Below, piece by piece: positions 28,443 through 37,017 of a stretch of 64,000 bases of DNA (the stretch's first letter is position 1; every line of letters starts with the position of its first letter). The DNA is from Cellulophaga sp. L1A9 (GTDB taxonomy: Bacteria > Bacteroidota > Bacteroidia > Flavobacteriales > Flavobacteriaceae). The notes under the pieces were generated by a model. That model searched no databases. It was not told the origin of the DNA and saw only the letters and a list, made by a program, of their open reading frames with translations. The translations under genes were made by a program, and so were the position numbers. The stretch spans positions 186,001 to 250,000 of the forward strand of contig NZ_CP047027.1 in the NCBI RefSeq assembly GCF_009797025.1, read 5' to 3'.

Positions 28443-28775
28443 TTACTTCCCCAACATTAATAGTTCATTACATTTAATCTCTGTGATGTAGCGCTTCTCC
28501 CCTTCTTTGGTTTCGTAAGACCGGTGCATTAATTTACCTTCTACCGCTACTTGTTTTCCTTTGACCAAAAAATTTTCTACAATTTCTGCTGTTTTTCCCC
28601 ACGCTACAATATTATGCCACTGGGTATCTTCTACCTTTTCGCCTTGAGCGTTCTTATAAGAATCGCTGGTAGCAATGGTAAACTTAGCGAGCTTGGTGCC
28701 GCTATCTAAATTTACGATTTCTGGATCATTTCCTAAATTACCAATCAACTGTACTGAATTTCTAAGTGCGTTCAT
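28443..28775 (-). CDS. ssb: Single-stranded DNA-binding protein without acidic tail
   Basis: 110 residues from the start MNALRNSVQLIGNLGNDPEI; the longer open frame upstream is not similar to anything. One OB fold with KFTIATSDSYKNAQGEKV, WHNIVAWGKTAEIVENFLVKG and VEGKLMHRSYETKEGEKRY. The protein stops at ELLMLGK and lacks the Gly/Pro linker and acidic DDxIPF tip by which the main SSB recruits repair proteins. It is therefore probably a second, accessory SSB. It borders the cassette array, whose recombination, if integron-like, would pass through single strands; that link is only inference. Confidence 0.9.
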   Translation of the reverse strand: MNALRNSVQLIGNLGNDPEIVNLDSGTKLAKFTIATSDSYKNAQGEKVEDTQWHNIVAWGKTAEIVENFLVKGKQVAVEGKLMHRSYETKEGEKRYITEIKCNELLMLGK

Positions 28776-28906
28776 AATTTTAAATTTTATATCCTGATAC
28801 AAGCTCAAGAACGGTTTAACAGTTAAGACTATCGGAACACTATTGTTCTGACACTGCAAAACTATAACGAGACGCAAACTTGATTCGGTTTGGAAATAGT
28901 TACTTT

Positions 28907-28928
28907 CGTTTACAAACGTTTGTAAACG
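28907..28928. promoter_or_regulatory. 22-bp perfect palindrome, operator-like
   Basis: A perfect dyad centred on AAACGTTT: the half-site CGTTTACAAAC is followed by its exact complement. AAACGTTT-centred dyads of this length are typical LacI-family operators. It lies 132 bp upstream of ssb and 150 bp before the first cassette site. Which protein binds is not known. Confidence 0.5.
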
Positions 28929-29070
28929 TTTGAATTCAAATAAAAAATGCTATTAATTTTCACAAAAACAGGGAGTATTAACACATAATTACACGAAAAT
29001 ACCTGATATATACTGGCATAAAGCAAATTGATCATTTATGGAAATAAAAGATTTACTATCTTAGGCACAT

Positions 29071-29110
29071 AGTACAGATATACGCAATAGCGTATATCCA
29101 ATCGTTGTGA
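29071..29110 (+). other. Array site S1 (left-end recombination site)
   Basis: GATATACGC (29077-29085) and GCGTATATC (29090-29098) form a perfect 9-bp stem with loop AATA, followed by CAAT-CG^TT. The cut point is 29104/29105, where the first exact copy of cassette alpha starts. No AAC box is seen on the left, as would be expected at the chromosomal end of an array. Confidence 0.6.
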
Positions 29111-29588
29111 TGCCATTTGCAATACCGCTAAGACATTTTTTTAAAGGTTATATGAAAAGGTTTATGAATAAAGAAATGGGAGATCTCCTGTTTTGTTAGT
29201 TATAAATTACAGCCTTTAGGATGGAATTATAACTCAAGTATTGCGCTTGATGGCGTAGAAAGAAGACTTTCTAAACGTTATCACGTTAAAATACTTGTTA
29301 TAAGAACGTTAAAATAAAATACAAAGTCAAATAATTATGGATTTATAACAAAATAGGAGATCGATTTTTCTGTTTCCCATACTAACGTTTCATGCTTCTA
29401 CATAAAAACATAAGTATGGGTAATCTTTAAAAAAATGGATCTATTACGTTCGGTATTTTAAACGGTTACCTTTTTTATTGCTAATTTTAGAAAAGTAAAA
29501 ATTAAAATAAAACGGCACACAACACGCTGTATAATTTATGGCCTAAACTAACTGATATGAATAAAGGCCACAAATTATACATCTATCG
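29105..29588 (+). repeat. Cassette alpha, copy 1 (484 bp, gene-less), with site S2
   Basis: It starts TTGTGATGCC and ends at a CG before the next TT. Exact copies lie at 33370-33853 and 37835-38318. Near its 3' end GGCACACAAC mirrors its start. The terminal site (29516-29588) pairs TGTATAATTTATGGCC with GGCCACAAATTATACA. The longest coding-like stretch is an ATG-less frame of about 45 codons (WNYNSSIALDGVERRLSK), so the cassette probably carries no protein gene; an RNA or promoter is possible. Confidence 0.85.
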
Positions 29589-30405
29589 TTACCACACATT
29601 GCCTAAAATAGGTCTAAGCTGCACGGTAAATTGCAAAGTCATCGGGTTCGGCCTAGATCCCTGGCAGGATTCATATTTCCACCGAAAAGAGCGTTAAGAA
29701 TCAAATGCTGTTTGAGCGATAGCGAGTTCATTTGATTTAGCGAATAAGGATGTGAAATATATCCGAAGGGTCAAGCCTTGATTTTTTTGGTTCGTTTTTT
29801 TATCAAGAAAAAAATGAATAAACAAATACCTAAATCTTTCTGAAATTGCAATAAACTAATAATCAGTACACTACAACAAATTTATTTTCATATTACCTTG
29901 GAAAGGAGTAACTTGAGAAAGTCGTGCAAGCGAGGAGCGCTTAAGCACAGAATGAACAAGTTACTCCCTACCCCTTAATTTGAGCATCGATTTTTAGCAG
30001 ATTTCTACGGTAATTATACCAATACTTCAAAAGGAATTTTGCTAGTTTAACAAAGCCGAAATTCTTACTCAAACGCAACTGTTACGGTCGGATTTTAGCC
30101 TGTTTATCTGCAAAAGATTTTAACACTCAAAACTAAATAGTAATCGCCAATCTTTAGCGTAAATAAAAGCGGAAAAGCGTTACGTAGTCGTATGTTAGAA
30201 TAAAAAACGTGTGGTAACAAATCCTATAAGTAATGCGGAGGTTTGGTGTTTAATTAAATCGTTTGTGTATATTTACTATGTCGCCAAACCAGTTTGATTG
30301 GACATTTAGAACGAAATAAAATTAAACGCAAATAAAATGCTTTGGCTAAGTGCTTAAAGGTAAGTTAAACGCAAGTTTGCTTCCGCACTACTCATAGCCT
30401 AAACG
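29589..30405 (+). repeat. Cassette beta, copy 1 (817 bp, gene-less)
   Basis: It begins TTACCACAC and its end word is the exact complement GTGTGGTAA (30209-30217). An exact copy is at 37018-37834. No good frame is seen. Two strong inverted repeats occur: AATCAAATG/CATTTGATT (29699-29737) and GGAGTAACTTG/CAAGTTACTCC (29905-29967). A structured RNA is possible. Confidence 0.8.
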
Positions 30406-30414
30406 TTGTGCATA
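30209..30414 (+). other. Array site S3
   Basis: Left box GGTAAC, left arm CTATAAGTAATGCGG, right arm CCGCACTACTCATAG, then CCTAAACG^TTGTGC with the cut at 30405/30406. The arms pair over 15 bp with a few mismatches. Confidence 0.8.
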
Positions 30415-30424
30415 ATTTCAGAAA

Positions 30425-30910
30425 ATGATATATATTCTAGTTGGGCTTTTTATTTTGCTAAGTGTTTGGTTTTTTTTCTTTCATTCTCCAAGACCTAAAA
30501 TCATGCCCTTGGAAATTAATAAAGATAACCCGACAATGATTGCCGCAATTAAAAATGCAAAAAATAGTATAGACCAGTTTAAAAAATTATTAGACCTATA
30601 CCCGAAAGAAGGACATGTTAAAGTTCCATTTTTGACAAACTCAGGTGAAACTGAATTTCTTTGGGGAGATGTCACCAAAATAATGAATAGTGATTTAGAT
30701 ATTTTTTTAACTACTCCACCAATTACTCATGATGGAAAAATGGCCAGAAATGTAAAGTACAGCCTATATGATATTGTGGACTGGACCGTAACTATCCCAG
30801 ATGAAAAAATAAAAGGAGGGTTTACTATGAAAGCCATGTTTGAAATTTATATCGACAAATATGGCGAACTACCCGAAATACTACTTCAGGAAAAAAATAT
30901 GTACGAGTAA
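30425..30910 (+). CDS. DUF2314-like membrane-anchored protein (cassette gene)
   Basis: 161 residues. One membrane helix at about 2-19 (YILVGLFILLSVWFFFF), then a globular part with FLTNSGETEFLWGDVTKI (~70), KYSLYDIVDWTV (~116) and GGFTMKAMFEIY (~136). The pairing of a Trp-containing 'W-x-DV' strand, 'DW' and 'GGxTxxA' is that of DUF2314 proteins, whose function is unknown. It is the only gene of cassette C3 (30406-31101), starting 19 bp after the cut point. Confidence 0.65.
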   Translation: MIYILVGLFILLSVWFFFFHSPRPKIMPLEINKDNPTMIAAIKNAKNSIDQFKKLLDLYPKEGHVKVPFLTNSGETEFLWGDVTKIMNSDLDIFLTTPPITHDGKMARNVKYSLYDIVDWTVTIPDEKIKGGFTMKAMFEIYIDKYGELPEILLQEKNMYE

Positions 30911-30914
30911 AAAA

Positions 30915-31110
30915 CTATGCCCAACTCAAGCTATATACAATACAAGCTTCAGGTTTAATCATGGGGTTTGTGTATTTTTATGAGGTCTTAAAATATGGTG
31001 TTTAAAATAGAAAAGATAAAAGCAAAATATCTACAGTTAGCTTAGTAATTAACCTAAACGAAAGTGCTTATCACCTGCCATACGATTTCTTATACTTAAC
31101 CTTGTAGTAC
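30915..31110 (+). other. Array site S4 (hybrid, altered core)
   Basis: End word CTATGCCCAA matches the cassette start TTGTGCATA with two changes. The left arm (CTATATACAATACAAG) belongs to the S7/S12/S17 class, but the right arm (ATACGATTTCTTATACTTAAC) belongs to the S13/S20 class, so the arms pair poorly. The core reads CC^TT instead of CG^TT. Confidence 0.65.
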
Positions 31111-31120
31111 ATTTTAAAAA

Positions 31121-31582
31121 ATGGGATATTTAGCAGACATATATATAATTAAAAAGACAAGGTCTAAGAAAATAGTAATTGATTTCTTGAATCACTTTCT
31201 TCCAAATAGAAAAGAAAACGGAGAAGAATACTGGATTCCTGAATATTCTGACAATCCGACTTATGAATTTGATAATGCAAACGATTTAATGTCGTTTTTA
31301 GAAATAAATAAAAATTATTCTAACAGAATATATTGGAAAAATACTGACGAAAGAAACCCCAATAAACACGGAATGATTTTTTACTTGAAAGACGGAACTA
31401 CAATTTTTGGAATTTCTAGGAATGCTGATATGAGCGGAAATATGAATACAGCAAACGAAGACCAATGTTTGATTGAAATGAAAAAATACTTTAACACAAA
31501 TCTTGGATATATTCATTATGAAAATCCACCAGTAGACAATTATCAAGAATTCCTTGATATAGTAAACAAACTGGAAAAATAA
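31121..31582 (+). CDS. Unrecognised cassette protein
   Basis: 153 residues, soluble, acidic. It shows SKKIVIDFLNHFLPNRKENG early and NEDQCLIEMKKYFNTNLGYI late; no catalytic motif or membrane helix is evident. The gene is 19 bp after the presumed cut in S4. Similar small orphan proteins are usual in cassette arrays. Confidence 0.6.
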   Translation: MGYLADIYIIKKTRSKKIVIDFLNHFLPNRKENGEEYWIPEYSDNPTYEFDNANDLMSFLEINKNYSNRIYWKNTDERNPNKHGMIFYLKDGTTIFGISRNADMSGNMNTANEDQCLIEMKKYFNTNLGYIHYENPPVDNYQEFLDIVNKLEK

Positions 31583-31588
31583 AAGCGC

Positions 31589-31640
31589 AATAACCTGTGC
31601 TATAATTAATACAGTTTTTGAGCTTAATCAAAAAGTCTAT
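31589..31640 (+). other. Array site S5, truncated
   Basis: AATAAC, then GTGCTATAATTAATACAG and TTTTGAGCTTAATCAAAAAGTCT match the left arm and interior of other sites. The right arm and CG^TT end are missing; the sequence runs straight into the leader of the next gene. Confidence 0.6.
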
Positions 31641-31680
31641 GTTTCTTAGACGAGTCGCTAGCAACAATACGAAAAACAGA

Positions 31681-32142
31681 ATGGGAATTTTTGACTTTAT
31701 ATTTGGAAAGACTATTAAAATAGATGACGAATTCTTTGGGAAGATGATATTCTCTGAATTCAAGAAAAATCCTGAAAAGAATTATTTTGAATGTAGAAGA
31801 CATTTCAAATCGACTGACGAAATCATAGAAATCGGAATCGAGGGAGACGTAACTGGCCCGACTGAAGTGCAAAAAGACTTTTTTCGAAAAATCGAGTCTG
31901 ATTATGAAAAAATCATATCGTCCATAAAACCTATGATTGAAAATGAATTTCGGAACTGGAAAGAAGATTTCAAAATAACTGACTTCAAAAAGGAATTTAA
32001 AGCTGTTTATTTATTTTTACCTCGTTGTGAAAAAGAACCAAAAGTTTGGGAAATAGCATTTGAAAGTGAACACGATTTAAACCATACGTTTACTTTGACA
32101 ATGAACGATTTGAGTGCGACCGAAATATTAATAGATGGATAA
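31681..32142 (+). CDS. Unrecognised cassette protein
   Basis: 153 residues from the start MGIFDFIFGKTIKIDDEFFG; an upstream in-frame start at 31618 would read through the remnant of site S5 and is rejected. The middle has IEIGIEGDVTGPTEVQKDFF and EKIISSIKPMIENEF, the end FESEHDLNHTFTLTMND. This pattern resembles the small DUF-type proteins used as immunity or accessory factors, but I cannot name a family. Its own upstream cut point has been lost. Confidence 0.6.
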   Translation: MGIFDFIFGKTIKIDDEFFGKMIFSEFKKNPEKNYFECRRHFKSTDEIIEIGIEGDVTGPTEVQKDFFRKIESDYEKIISSIKPMIENEFRNWKEDFKITDFKKEFKAVYLFLPRCEKEPKVWEIAFESEHDLNHTFTLTMNDLSATEILIDG

Positions 32143-32187
32143 AGCTTGGATATTTCTTGCAAATTTCACTGTTATTAGCTTAAGCAT

Positions 32188-32238
32188 TGTCGGAGTTATA
32201 CCGACATAACTACCAAATTGTGATGCTGTTTTAATCTT
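32188..32238 (-). mobile_element. Remnant of an IS110-type transposase
   Basis: The minus strand encodes KIKTASQFGSYVGITP, aligned with FETASQLCSYVGITPT of the full IS110 transposase at 51217-52185. Only about 17 codons remain. It marks an old insertion and deletion between cassettes, which explains the missing right half of S5. Confidence 0.8.
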
Positions 32239-32389
32239 GTTCAAAAACGTACCATTCACCGATTATATGAAACACTTTTTAGAATAATCACTAAATAGTT
32301 ACCACTAGTTTGGAAACCGAAGACAACTATTAGGAAATAAAAGTTATTTTTATAATCAGTATTTTTCTCCCCAGAAAAAAATAATATGG

Positions 32390-32411
32390 AACAGGCGTAT
32401 ATGCGCTTGTT
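32390..32411 (+). other. Array site S6 (22 bp, minimal)
   Basis: AACAGGCGTAT followed by ATGCGCTTGTT is a palindrome in which mismatches are of the G-T type; AAC and GTT are its outer bases. The cut G^TT is at 32409/32410, and the cassette that starts there (TTGTGCGTA) has the matching end TACGCACAA. Confidence 0.6.
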
Positions 32412-32435
32412 GTGCGTAATTAAAAAAACACACTA

Positions 32436-33176
32436 ATGAAAGAATTCACCCCAGAAAATTTCCCAAATATTGGAGCTGTCATGAGCTCAAAAATGATAGT
32501 TGATGAGAATTACAAACCTCTATTCATATTTAGGGAAAAACCAACTAACGATAACGATAGCGGTTGGCGTTTGTTTTCAGGTTTTGAAAGTGATGAATAT
32601 TCAGACAATCCAGATAATTTTGGTATCTACGACCCAAAAACAATTCTTAAAATAGATAATTCAATTTCGCCTCTTCTTTTATATAAAGGAATTGGAACTG
32701 TTTGGGAACGAGAACCCAATGCAGAATGGAATGAAGTTTTTGATTACCCATTGGAAGATGATTTTGTGATTGAAAATCAATTAACTGAAAATTGGAAACT
32801 ATCAATAAATAATTTTTTCATTAAAAGTAGTGAAGAAAAAAGCCTAATGTATACGACTAATGACAAAACTTTACGCTTGACTATCTGGAACCATAATGGA
32901 CAAGTTAAAGAAGAAATCTTAAAAGCAAAGAAAGAAGAAATTAGCAAGAGAAATTCAAAGAATCAGATTATAAAAAAATATGAACTCGAACAAGAAAGTA
33001 CAACAAAAGTAGGGTATCATATAAAAGAATTCGATGAACAAAAAGATATAACATACAATTTAATTTGCGGATTTTCAATTGTGGACAATGAGGTGTTACA
33101 AACTTTTTTTTACTTCGATAATGATAAAGATTTAGAATGGGCTTTGAGTACTTGGAAAGCTATAGAATACAAATAA
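32436..33176 (+). CDS. Unrecognised cassette protein
   Basis: 246 residues, soluble. The first ~110 residues carry FPNIGAVMSSKMIVDENYKP, SGWRLFSGFESDEYSDNPDN and GIGTVWEREPNAEWNEV, a pattern seen in DUF2185-like immunity-type proteins. The rest (NFFIKSSEEKSLMYTTNDKT and on) looks like a second domain. The DUF2185 link is a tentative reading. It is the only gene of cassette C6 (32410-33369), whose end words match over nine bases. Confidence 0.6.
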   Translation: MKEFTPENFPNIGAVMSSKMIVDENYKPLFIFREKPTNDNDSGWRLFSGFESDEYSDNPDNFGIYDPKTILKIDNSISPLLLYKGIGTVWEREPNAEWNEVFDYPLEDDFVIENQLTENWKLSINNFFIKSSEEKSLMYTTNDKTLRLTIWNHNGQVKEEILKAKKEEISKRNSKNQIIKKYELEQESTTKVGYHIKEFDEQKDITYNLICGFSIVDNEVLQTFFYFDNDKDLEWALSTWKAIEYK

Positions 33177-33177
33177 C

Positions 33178-33378
33178 TACGCACAACACAACCTATAAAC
33201 AATACAGGCTTTGAGCTTAATCGCAGGGTTTATGTATTTTTATGAAGTCCGCAAAATCTTTTGGATTTTGCTATCGACAGGAAAAAATAAATCAAAACAA
33301 AAAGATTTTGCTATGTGCGTGGCGGAAAGCAAACGCTAGTTTGCTCCCGTACTGTTCATAGCTAAACCGTTGTGATGC
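33178..33378 (+). other. Array site S7
   Basis: Box TACGCACAAC, spacer, left arm CTATAAACAATACAGG, right arm CCCGTACTGTTCATAG, CTAAACCG^TT; cut at 33369/33370. The interior holds a secondary inverted repeat around GCAAAATCTTTTGGATTTTGC. Confidence 0.82.
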
Positions 33379-33853
33379 CATTTGCAATACCGCTAAGACA
33401 TTTTTTTAAAGGTTATATGAAAAGGTTTATGAATAAAGAAATGGGAGATCTCCTGTTTTGTTAGTTATAAATTACAGCCTTTAGGATGGAATTATAACTC
33501 AAGTATTGCGCTTGATGGCGTAGAAAGAAGACTTTCTAAACGTTATCACGTTAAAATACTTGTTATAAGAACGTTAAAATAAAATACAAAGTCAAATAAT
33601 TATGGATTTATAACAAAATAGGAGATCGATTTTTCTGTTTCCCATACTAACGTTTCATGCTTCTACATAAAAACATAAGTATGGGTAATCTTTAAAAAAA
33701 TGGATCTATTACGTTCGGTATTTTAAACGGTTACCTTTTTTATTGCTAATTTTAGAAAAGTAAAAATTAAAATAAAACGGCACACAACACGCTGTATAAT
33801 TTATGGCCTAAACTAACTGATATGAATAAAGGCCACAAATTATACATCTATCG
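33370..33853 (+). repeat. Cassette alpha, copy 2, with site S8
   Basis: By eye identical to 29105-29588 over all 484 bp. Its left flank (TAAACCG) and right flank (TTAGCAAAC) differ from those of copies 1 and 3, so identity stops at the predicted cut points. S8 is its last ~75 bp. Confidence 0.85.
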
Positions 33854-33876
33854 TTAGCAAACATTAAAAACAAACT

Positions 33877-34150
33877 ATGAAAACAGTATTATCGATTTTA
33901 ATCTTACTAATAACTATAAATTCTTTTGGACAAAAACATTGTTAAAGAATTAAAAACTAAATATGATTTAATTAACAAAGAAACTAAAGAATTAAATTAT
34001 ATGTTATATCATACATTGAGCCAATACATAAGCGTTGAAAAAGATAATTTTAAAAAATTAAGTGATTTGTTTTTAATTATTCCTAAAATAGAGTCTTTAA
34101 ATGGCAAGAAATTTGAGTCTAATTCCATATTAGCTAATGAATTAGAATAA
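33877..34150 (+). pseudogene. Small secreted protein, frameshifted
   Basis: ATG at 33877 opens a clean signal peptide (MKTVLSILILLITINSFGQ) that stops after three more codons. The next frame continues KNIVKELKTKYDLINKETKE for about 70 codons to 34150. A single-base change near 33930 would join them into a ~90-residue exported helical protein. No family is recognised. It could be a real lesion or a sequencing error in the A-run. Confidence 0.6.
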
Positions 34151-34217
34151 TACCTAAAAAAGAATATACGATTAACCAAATATCAATAATTTAAATAAAA
34201 ATTAGACTAAATTAAAT

Positions 34218-35129
34218 ATGAAAATAAAGATTCTATTACTTTTATTATTATTTATTCAAAATGTTTTTTCACAAGACGTGAAAGAAGAATACTTATACTC
34301 AGATGGATTACAGTATTTTTTTATTGAAAATGGTAAATGGGTAAGATATTTTAGAGGAGACGAGAAATCCAAATCAAGAATTAGAGAAATAACTAATTTT
34401 AAGAATGGAAAGAGAGAAGGGAAATTTACTTATTTTTCTACTACAGGAGAAATAAAAAGAGAAGGTTTTTATTTAAATAATAAAGAGCATGGAGAAATTA
34501 TAACTTATGACAGAAAAGGTGATCTAAGTATTGTTCGTAATTGTGTCAATGGAAAAACTATTGAGTCTAAACATTATTCTTTTGGTAAAGTTTCGTCTAA
34601 CTCAAAAATAGATTTAAAAACAAATGTAGAAATAATTAAAGAATATGATTCTAATGGGAATTTAAATAAAACTACTAATAAAAAAGGAGAACTTGAAAAC
34701 GTTAAACTTTTTAATAAAAACGGTTTATTAACAAACGAGTTTGTACTATATCAAAACAAAAGAATTGGAAAAGATATAAAATATGACATAAATGGGATTA
34801 GGTCGATTGAAGAATATTTAGAAGATAAAACACGTATTTATACTAAATATAATTCGAAAGATAAAAGCATAACAGTAGAAGGTAAATATAATGAAAGAGG
34901 TGCTAAAGTAGGTACTTGGAAAAATTATTATAATAATAAAATATATGATATTAGAAGTTATAAAAACGGAAAATTAAATGGAACATATAAACAATTTAGA
35001 AGTAATGGTGATTTGAGTGAAGAAGGCAAATATAAAGATGGTAAAAAAGATGGAGAGTGGATTTATTATAGCAGAATTGACAACAAAATAGATAAAACAA
35101 TTAATTATAATAATGGAGTAAAGATATAG
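34218..35129 (+). CDS. Exported MORN-variant (YwqK-like) repeat protein
   Basis: 303 residues with a signal peptide (about 1-19, ending NVFSQ). The rest is a chain of short beta repeats of the MORN-variant type: NGKREGKFTYFSTTGEIKRE, GFYLNNKEHGEIITYDRKGD, NERGAKVGTWKNYYNN, KNGKLNGTYKQFRSNGDLSE and KDGKKDGEWIYY. Such proteins are often annotated as YwqK-family antitoxins, but no toxin gene is seen and the protein is exported, so a surface or binding role is as likely. It is the second gene of cassette C8 (33854-37017), whose ends TTAGCAAAC and GTTTGCTAA match over nine bases. Confidence 0.8.
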   Translation: MKIKILLLLLLFIQNVFSQDVKEEYLYSDGLQYFFIENGKWVRYFRGDEKSKSRIREITNFKNGKREGKFTYFSTTGEIKREGFYLNNKEHGEIITYDRKGDLSIVRNCVNGKTIESKHYSFGKVSSNSKIDLKTNVEIIKEYDSNGNLNKTTNKKGELENVKLFNKNGLLTNEFVLYQNKRIGKDIKYDINGIRSIEEYLEDKTRIYTKYNSKDKSITVEGKYNERGAKVGTWKNYYNNKIYDIRSYKNGKLNGTYKQFRSNGDLSEEGKYKDGKKDGEWIYYSRIDNKIDKTINYNNGVKI

Positions 35130-35137
35130 ATAAAAAC

Positions 35138-35150
35138 GTTTGCTAACACC
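35138..35150 (+). other. Array site S9, left part
   Basis: GTTTGCTAAC-ACC, then the IS1182 element. The pre-insertion site GTTTGCTAACACCGTATAAAATT can be rebuilt by joining to 36895. Confidence 0.75.
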
Positions 35151-36894
35151 GGTAACCGTTGCACAACTCCATAATTTATAAAATAATGGCCTTTATAACC
35201 GCCTTTTAAGGCGGTTTCATTTTTCAATTAGTCAAGTAATTGGTTATTTTTAAGGTGGTTAAATGTGAGTTTTTTAGAGCATATAAGGTCTTTTTTAGAA
35301 GAATGAACAAAGACCCCATTCCTGCTCCACTTTTTACGTGTTTTTGAGTGAATTTCAGGTACTCCTGCCTGCCGGCAGGCAGGTCTTCAGATTATAGGCT
35401 ATTGCTGATAGGTGCATCACCTTATTGGCTTGTTTTAAGCCTAGCGTATTTATTTTCCGTAAGCCCATAAACTGCGTTAAAGTACCAAATACGGGTTCAA
35501 CTGTACTTTGGCGTTTGCCTTTCATGTATCTGCCCTGTGGACTGTGTACCCTAGCATTATTACGTTCGTATTCTTCTCGGTAATACGTTACACTAAACTT
35601 CTTTTCTTGGGCACTTTTCCCTAGACAACTACTGCGCATTGGGCAAGCAACACAAACATGTTTTCGTGCCCTATATTCTTTCTTTTTTGTTCCTGTTCTA
35701 TAATCATTAAACGCTTTAGTAAAGGGGATAATCTTTCCTTGTGGACACTGATAATAATCTTCTTCCCTATTATAAATAAAACCATCCGGACCACCTTTAT
35801 AGGTACCATGTGGAGGAATAAAACTTCTAAGTCCTTTCTGCTCTAAATAAGCATAGTTCTCGCCACTACTGTAGCCAGTGTCCGCAACACAATTTTCCCA
35901 AAACAGACCCTGTTGCCACAAACGCTTATGTAAACGTTCTACTATATCTGGTAATTGTTGATTGTCTTTTCCATCAGCATGATACGCCCGAATGTCGGTG
36001 ATGACATGACTAGCCGTATCCACACTTAACTGACTCAAGTAATTAAAGCTTCCGAGCCTTGCCAGGCTTTACACTAATCCGAGCATCTGGATCAGTAGGA
36101 CTGTAATGGGTTTTATTACTGGTATACTTCGAGCCTTTGTTTCCCGACCCTGGTCGCTGGTCTTGATCTGTACTCCATTTCTTATTTCTGCTTTGGATAG
36201 CACCTAGTTCTTTCTTGCTCGCTGTAACGATACGCTGACCTCTATCTGACTTATCGTCTTTGCTTTTACGGTGCGGTGTTTCTTTGTCCATAGAACTAAA
36301 CACACGAACCTTTCGTAAATGTGCTTGCAAATCTTCTTCAGGTACTTTAAGCTCCAAAGTATCCATACTTGCATTCGCTTTTATTGGGGCCGAATCAATA
36401 GCTTGGGTATGACCACTTACCATTCCCTTTTCTATACACATACTAAGTACTTTAGTGAAAACTTCTTCAAATACTGACTCAGGAAACAACTGACGAGTCC
36501 TACTTATCGTACTGTGCCAAGGAAGCTCCTCGTCTAAATCGTAATCAATGAAATAGAGAATATCTAATCGCATAGAACAATGCTGTATTAATTTACGGTC
36601 ACTGATAATATTCTCTAAATAACCAACCAAACACAACTTGAAGAACACTACCGGATCTATACTCTTCTGGCCACTGTCGCCATAGTAACTCTTGGTTTGA
36701 ACATAGAGAAAATTTAAATCTAATACACCTTTTAATAAACGATAAAAATTGTCTTGAGGAACTCGTTCGCTTAAGCGAAAACTATTAAAAAGCTTTTCTT
36801 GATATGTTTTTTTGCCTTGCATCCTTAAAGTTAAGAAATCAATCAATAATTTACTTTAACACTATGTCAATTAATTGCTAACTTGTGCAACAGG
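35151..36894 (-). mobile_element. IS1182-family element, copy 1, inserted in site S9
   Basis: About 1744 bp. The left end GGTAACCGTTGCACAA and the right end TTGTGCAACAGGC are imperfect inverted repeats sharing GTTGCACAA. A short direct repeat ACACC flanks it. It interrupts the left end of an attC-like site 3 bp after the AAC box; copy 2 at 44935 sits at the same place in another site. A 20-bp perfect palindrome (CCTGCCTGCCGGCAGGCAGG) lies at 35364-35383, at the transposase C-terminus. Confidence 0.85.
35355..36846 (-). pseudogene. IS1182 transposase, one frameshift
   Basis: The N-terminal piece (36043-36846) has the DUF772-type start and LPWHSTISRTRQLFPESVFE with ending KPGKARKL. The C-terminal piece (35355-36038) has SQLSVDTASHVITDIRAYHA, DTGYSSGENYAYLE, a Cys cluster CVACPMRSSC and RQSTVEPVFGTLTQFMGLRK with the catalytic Glu. 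Copy 2 reads KARKLNYLSQLS without a stop; here one extra T (CTTTAATTA against CTAAATTA) breaks the frame at about 36045. The element is probably dead unless this is a sequence error. Confidence 0.85.
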
Positions 36895-37017
36895 CACACC
36901 GTATAAAATTAATTGCTGGCTTATTGCCTACTTACGAAAGTCCTCGCGGACTTTCTATCTGTGATTTATTTGCTAAATTTAGTGCTTAAAACACGCAACT
37001 AATCTTATACATAAACG
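36895..37017 (+). other. Array site S9, right part
   Basis: ACACCGTATAAAATTAATTGC, an interior hairpin around GAAAGTCCTCGCGGACTTTC, right arm GCAACTAATCTTATAC, ATAAACG^TTACC; cut at 37017/37018. Closely related to S15. Confidence 0.8.

Noticed and set aside
29589..29690. A tRNA-like GGTTCG stretch in cassette beta
   Set aside because: No cloverleaf can be drawn around it by eye; acceptor and anticodon stems are missing.
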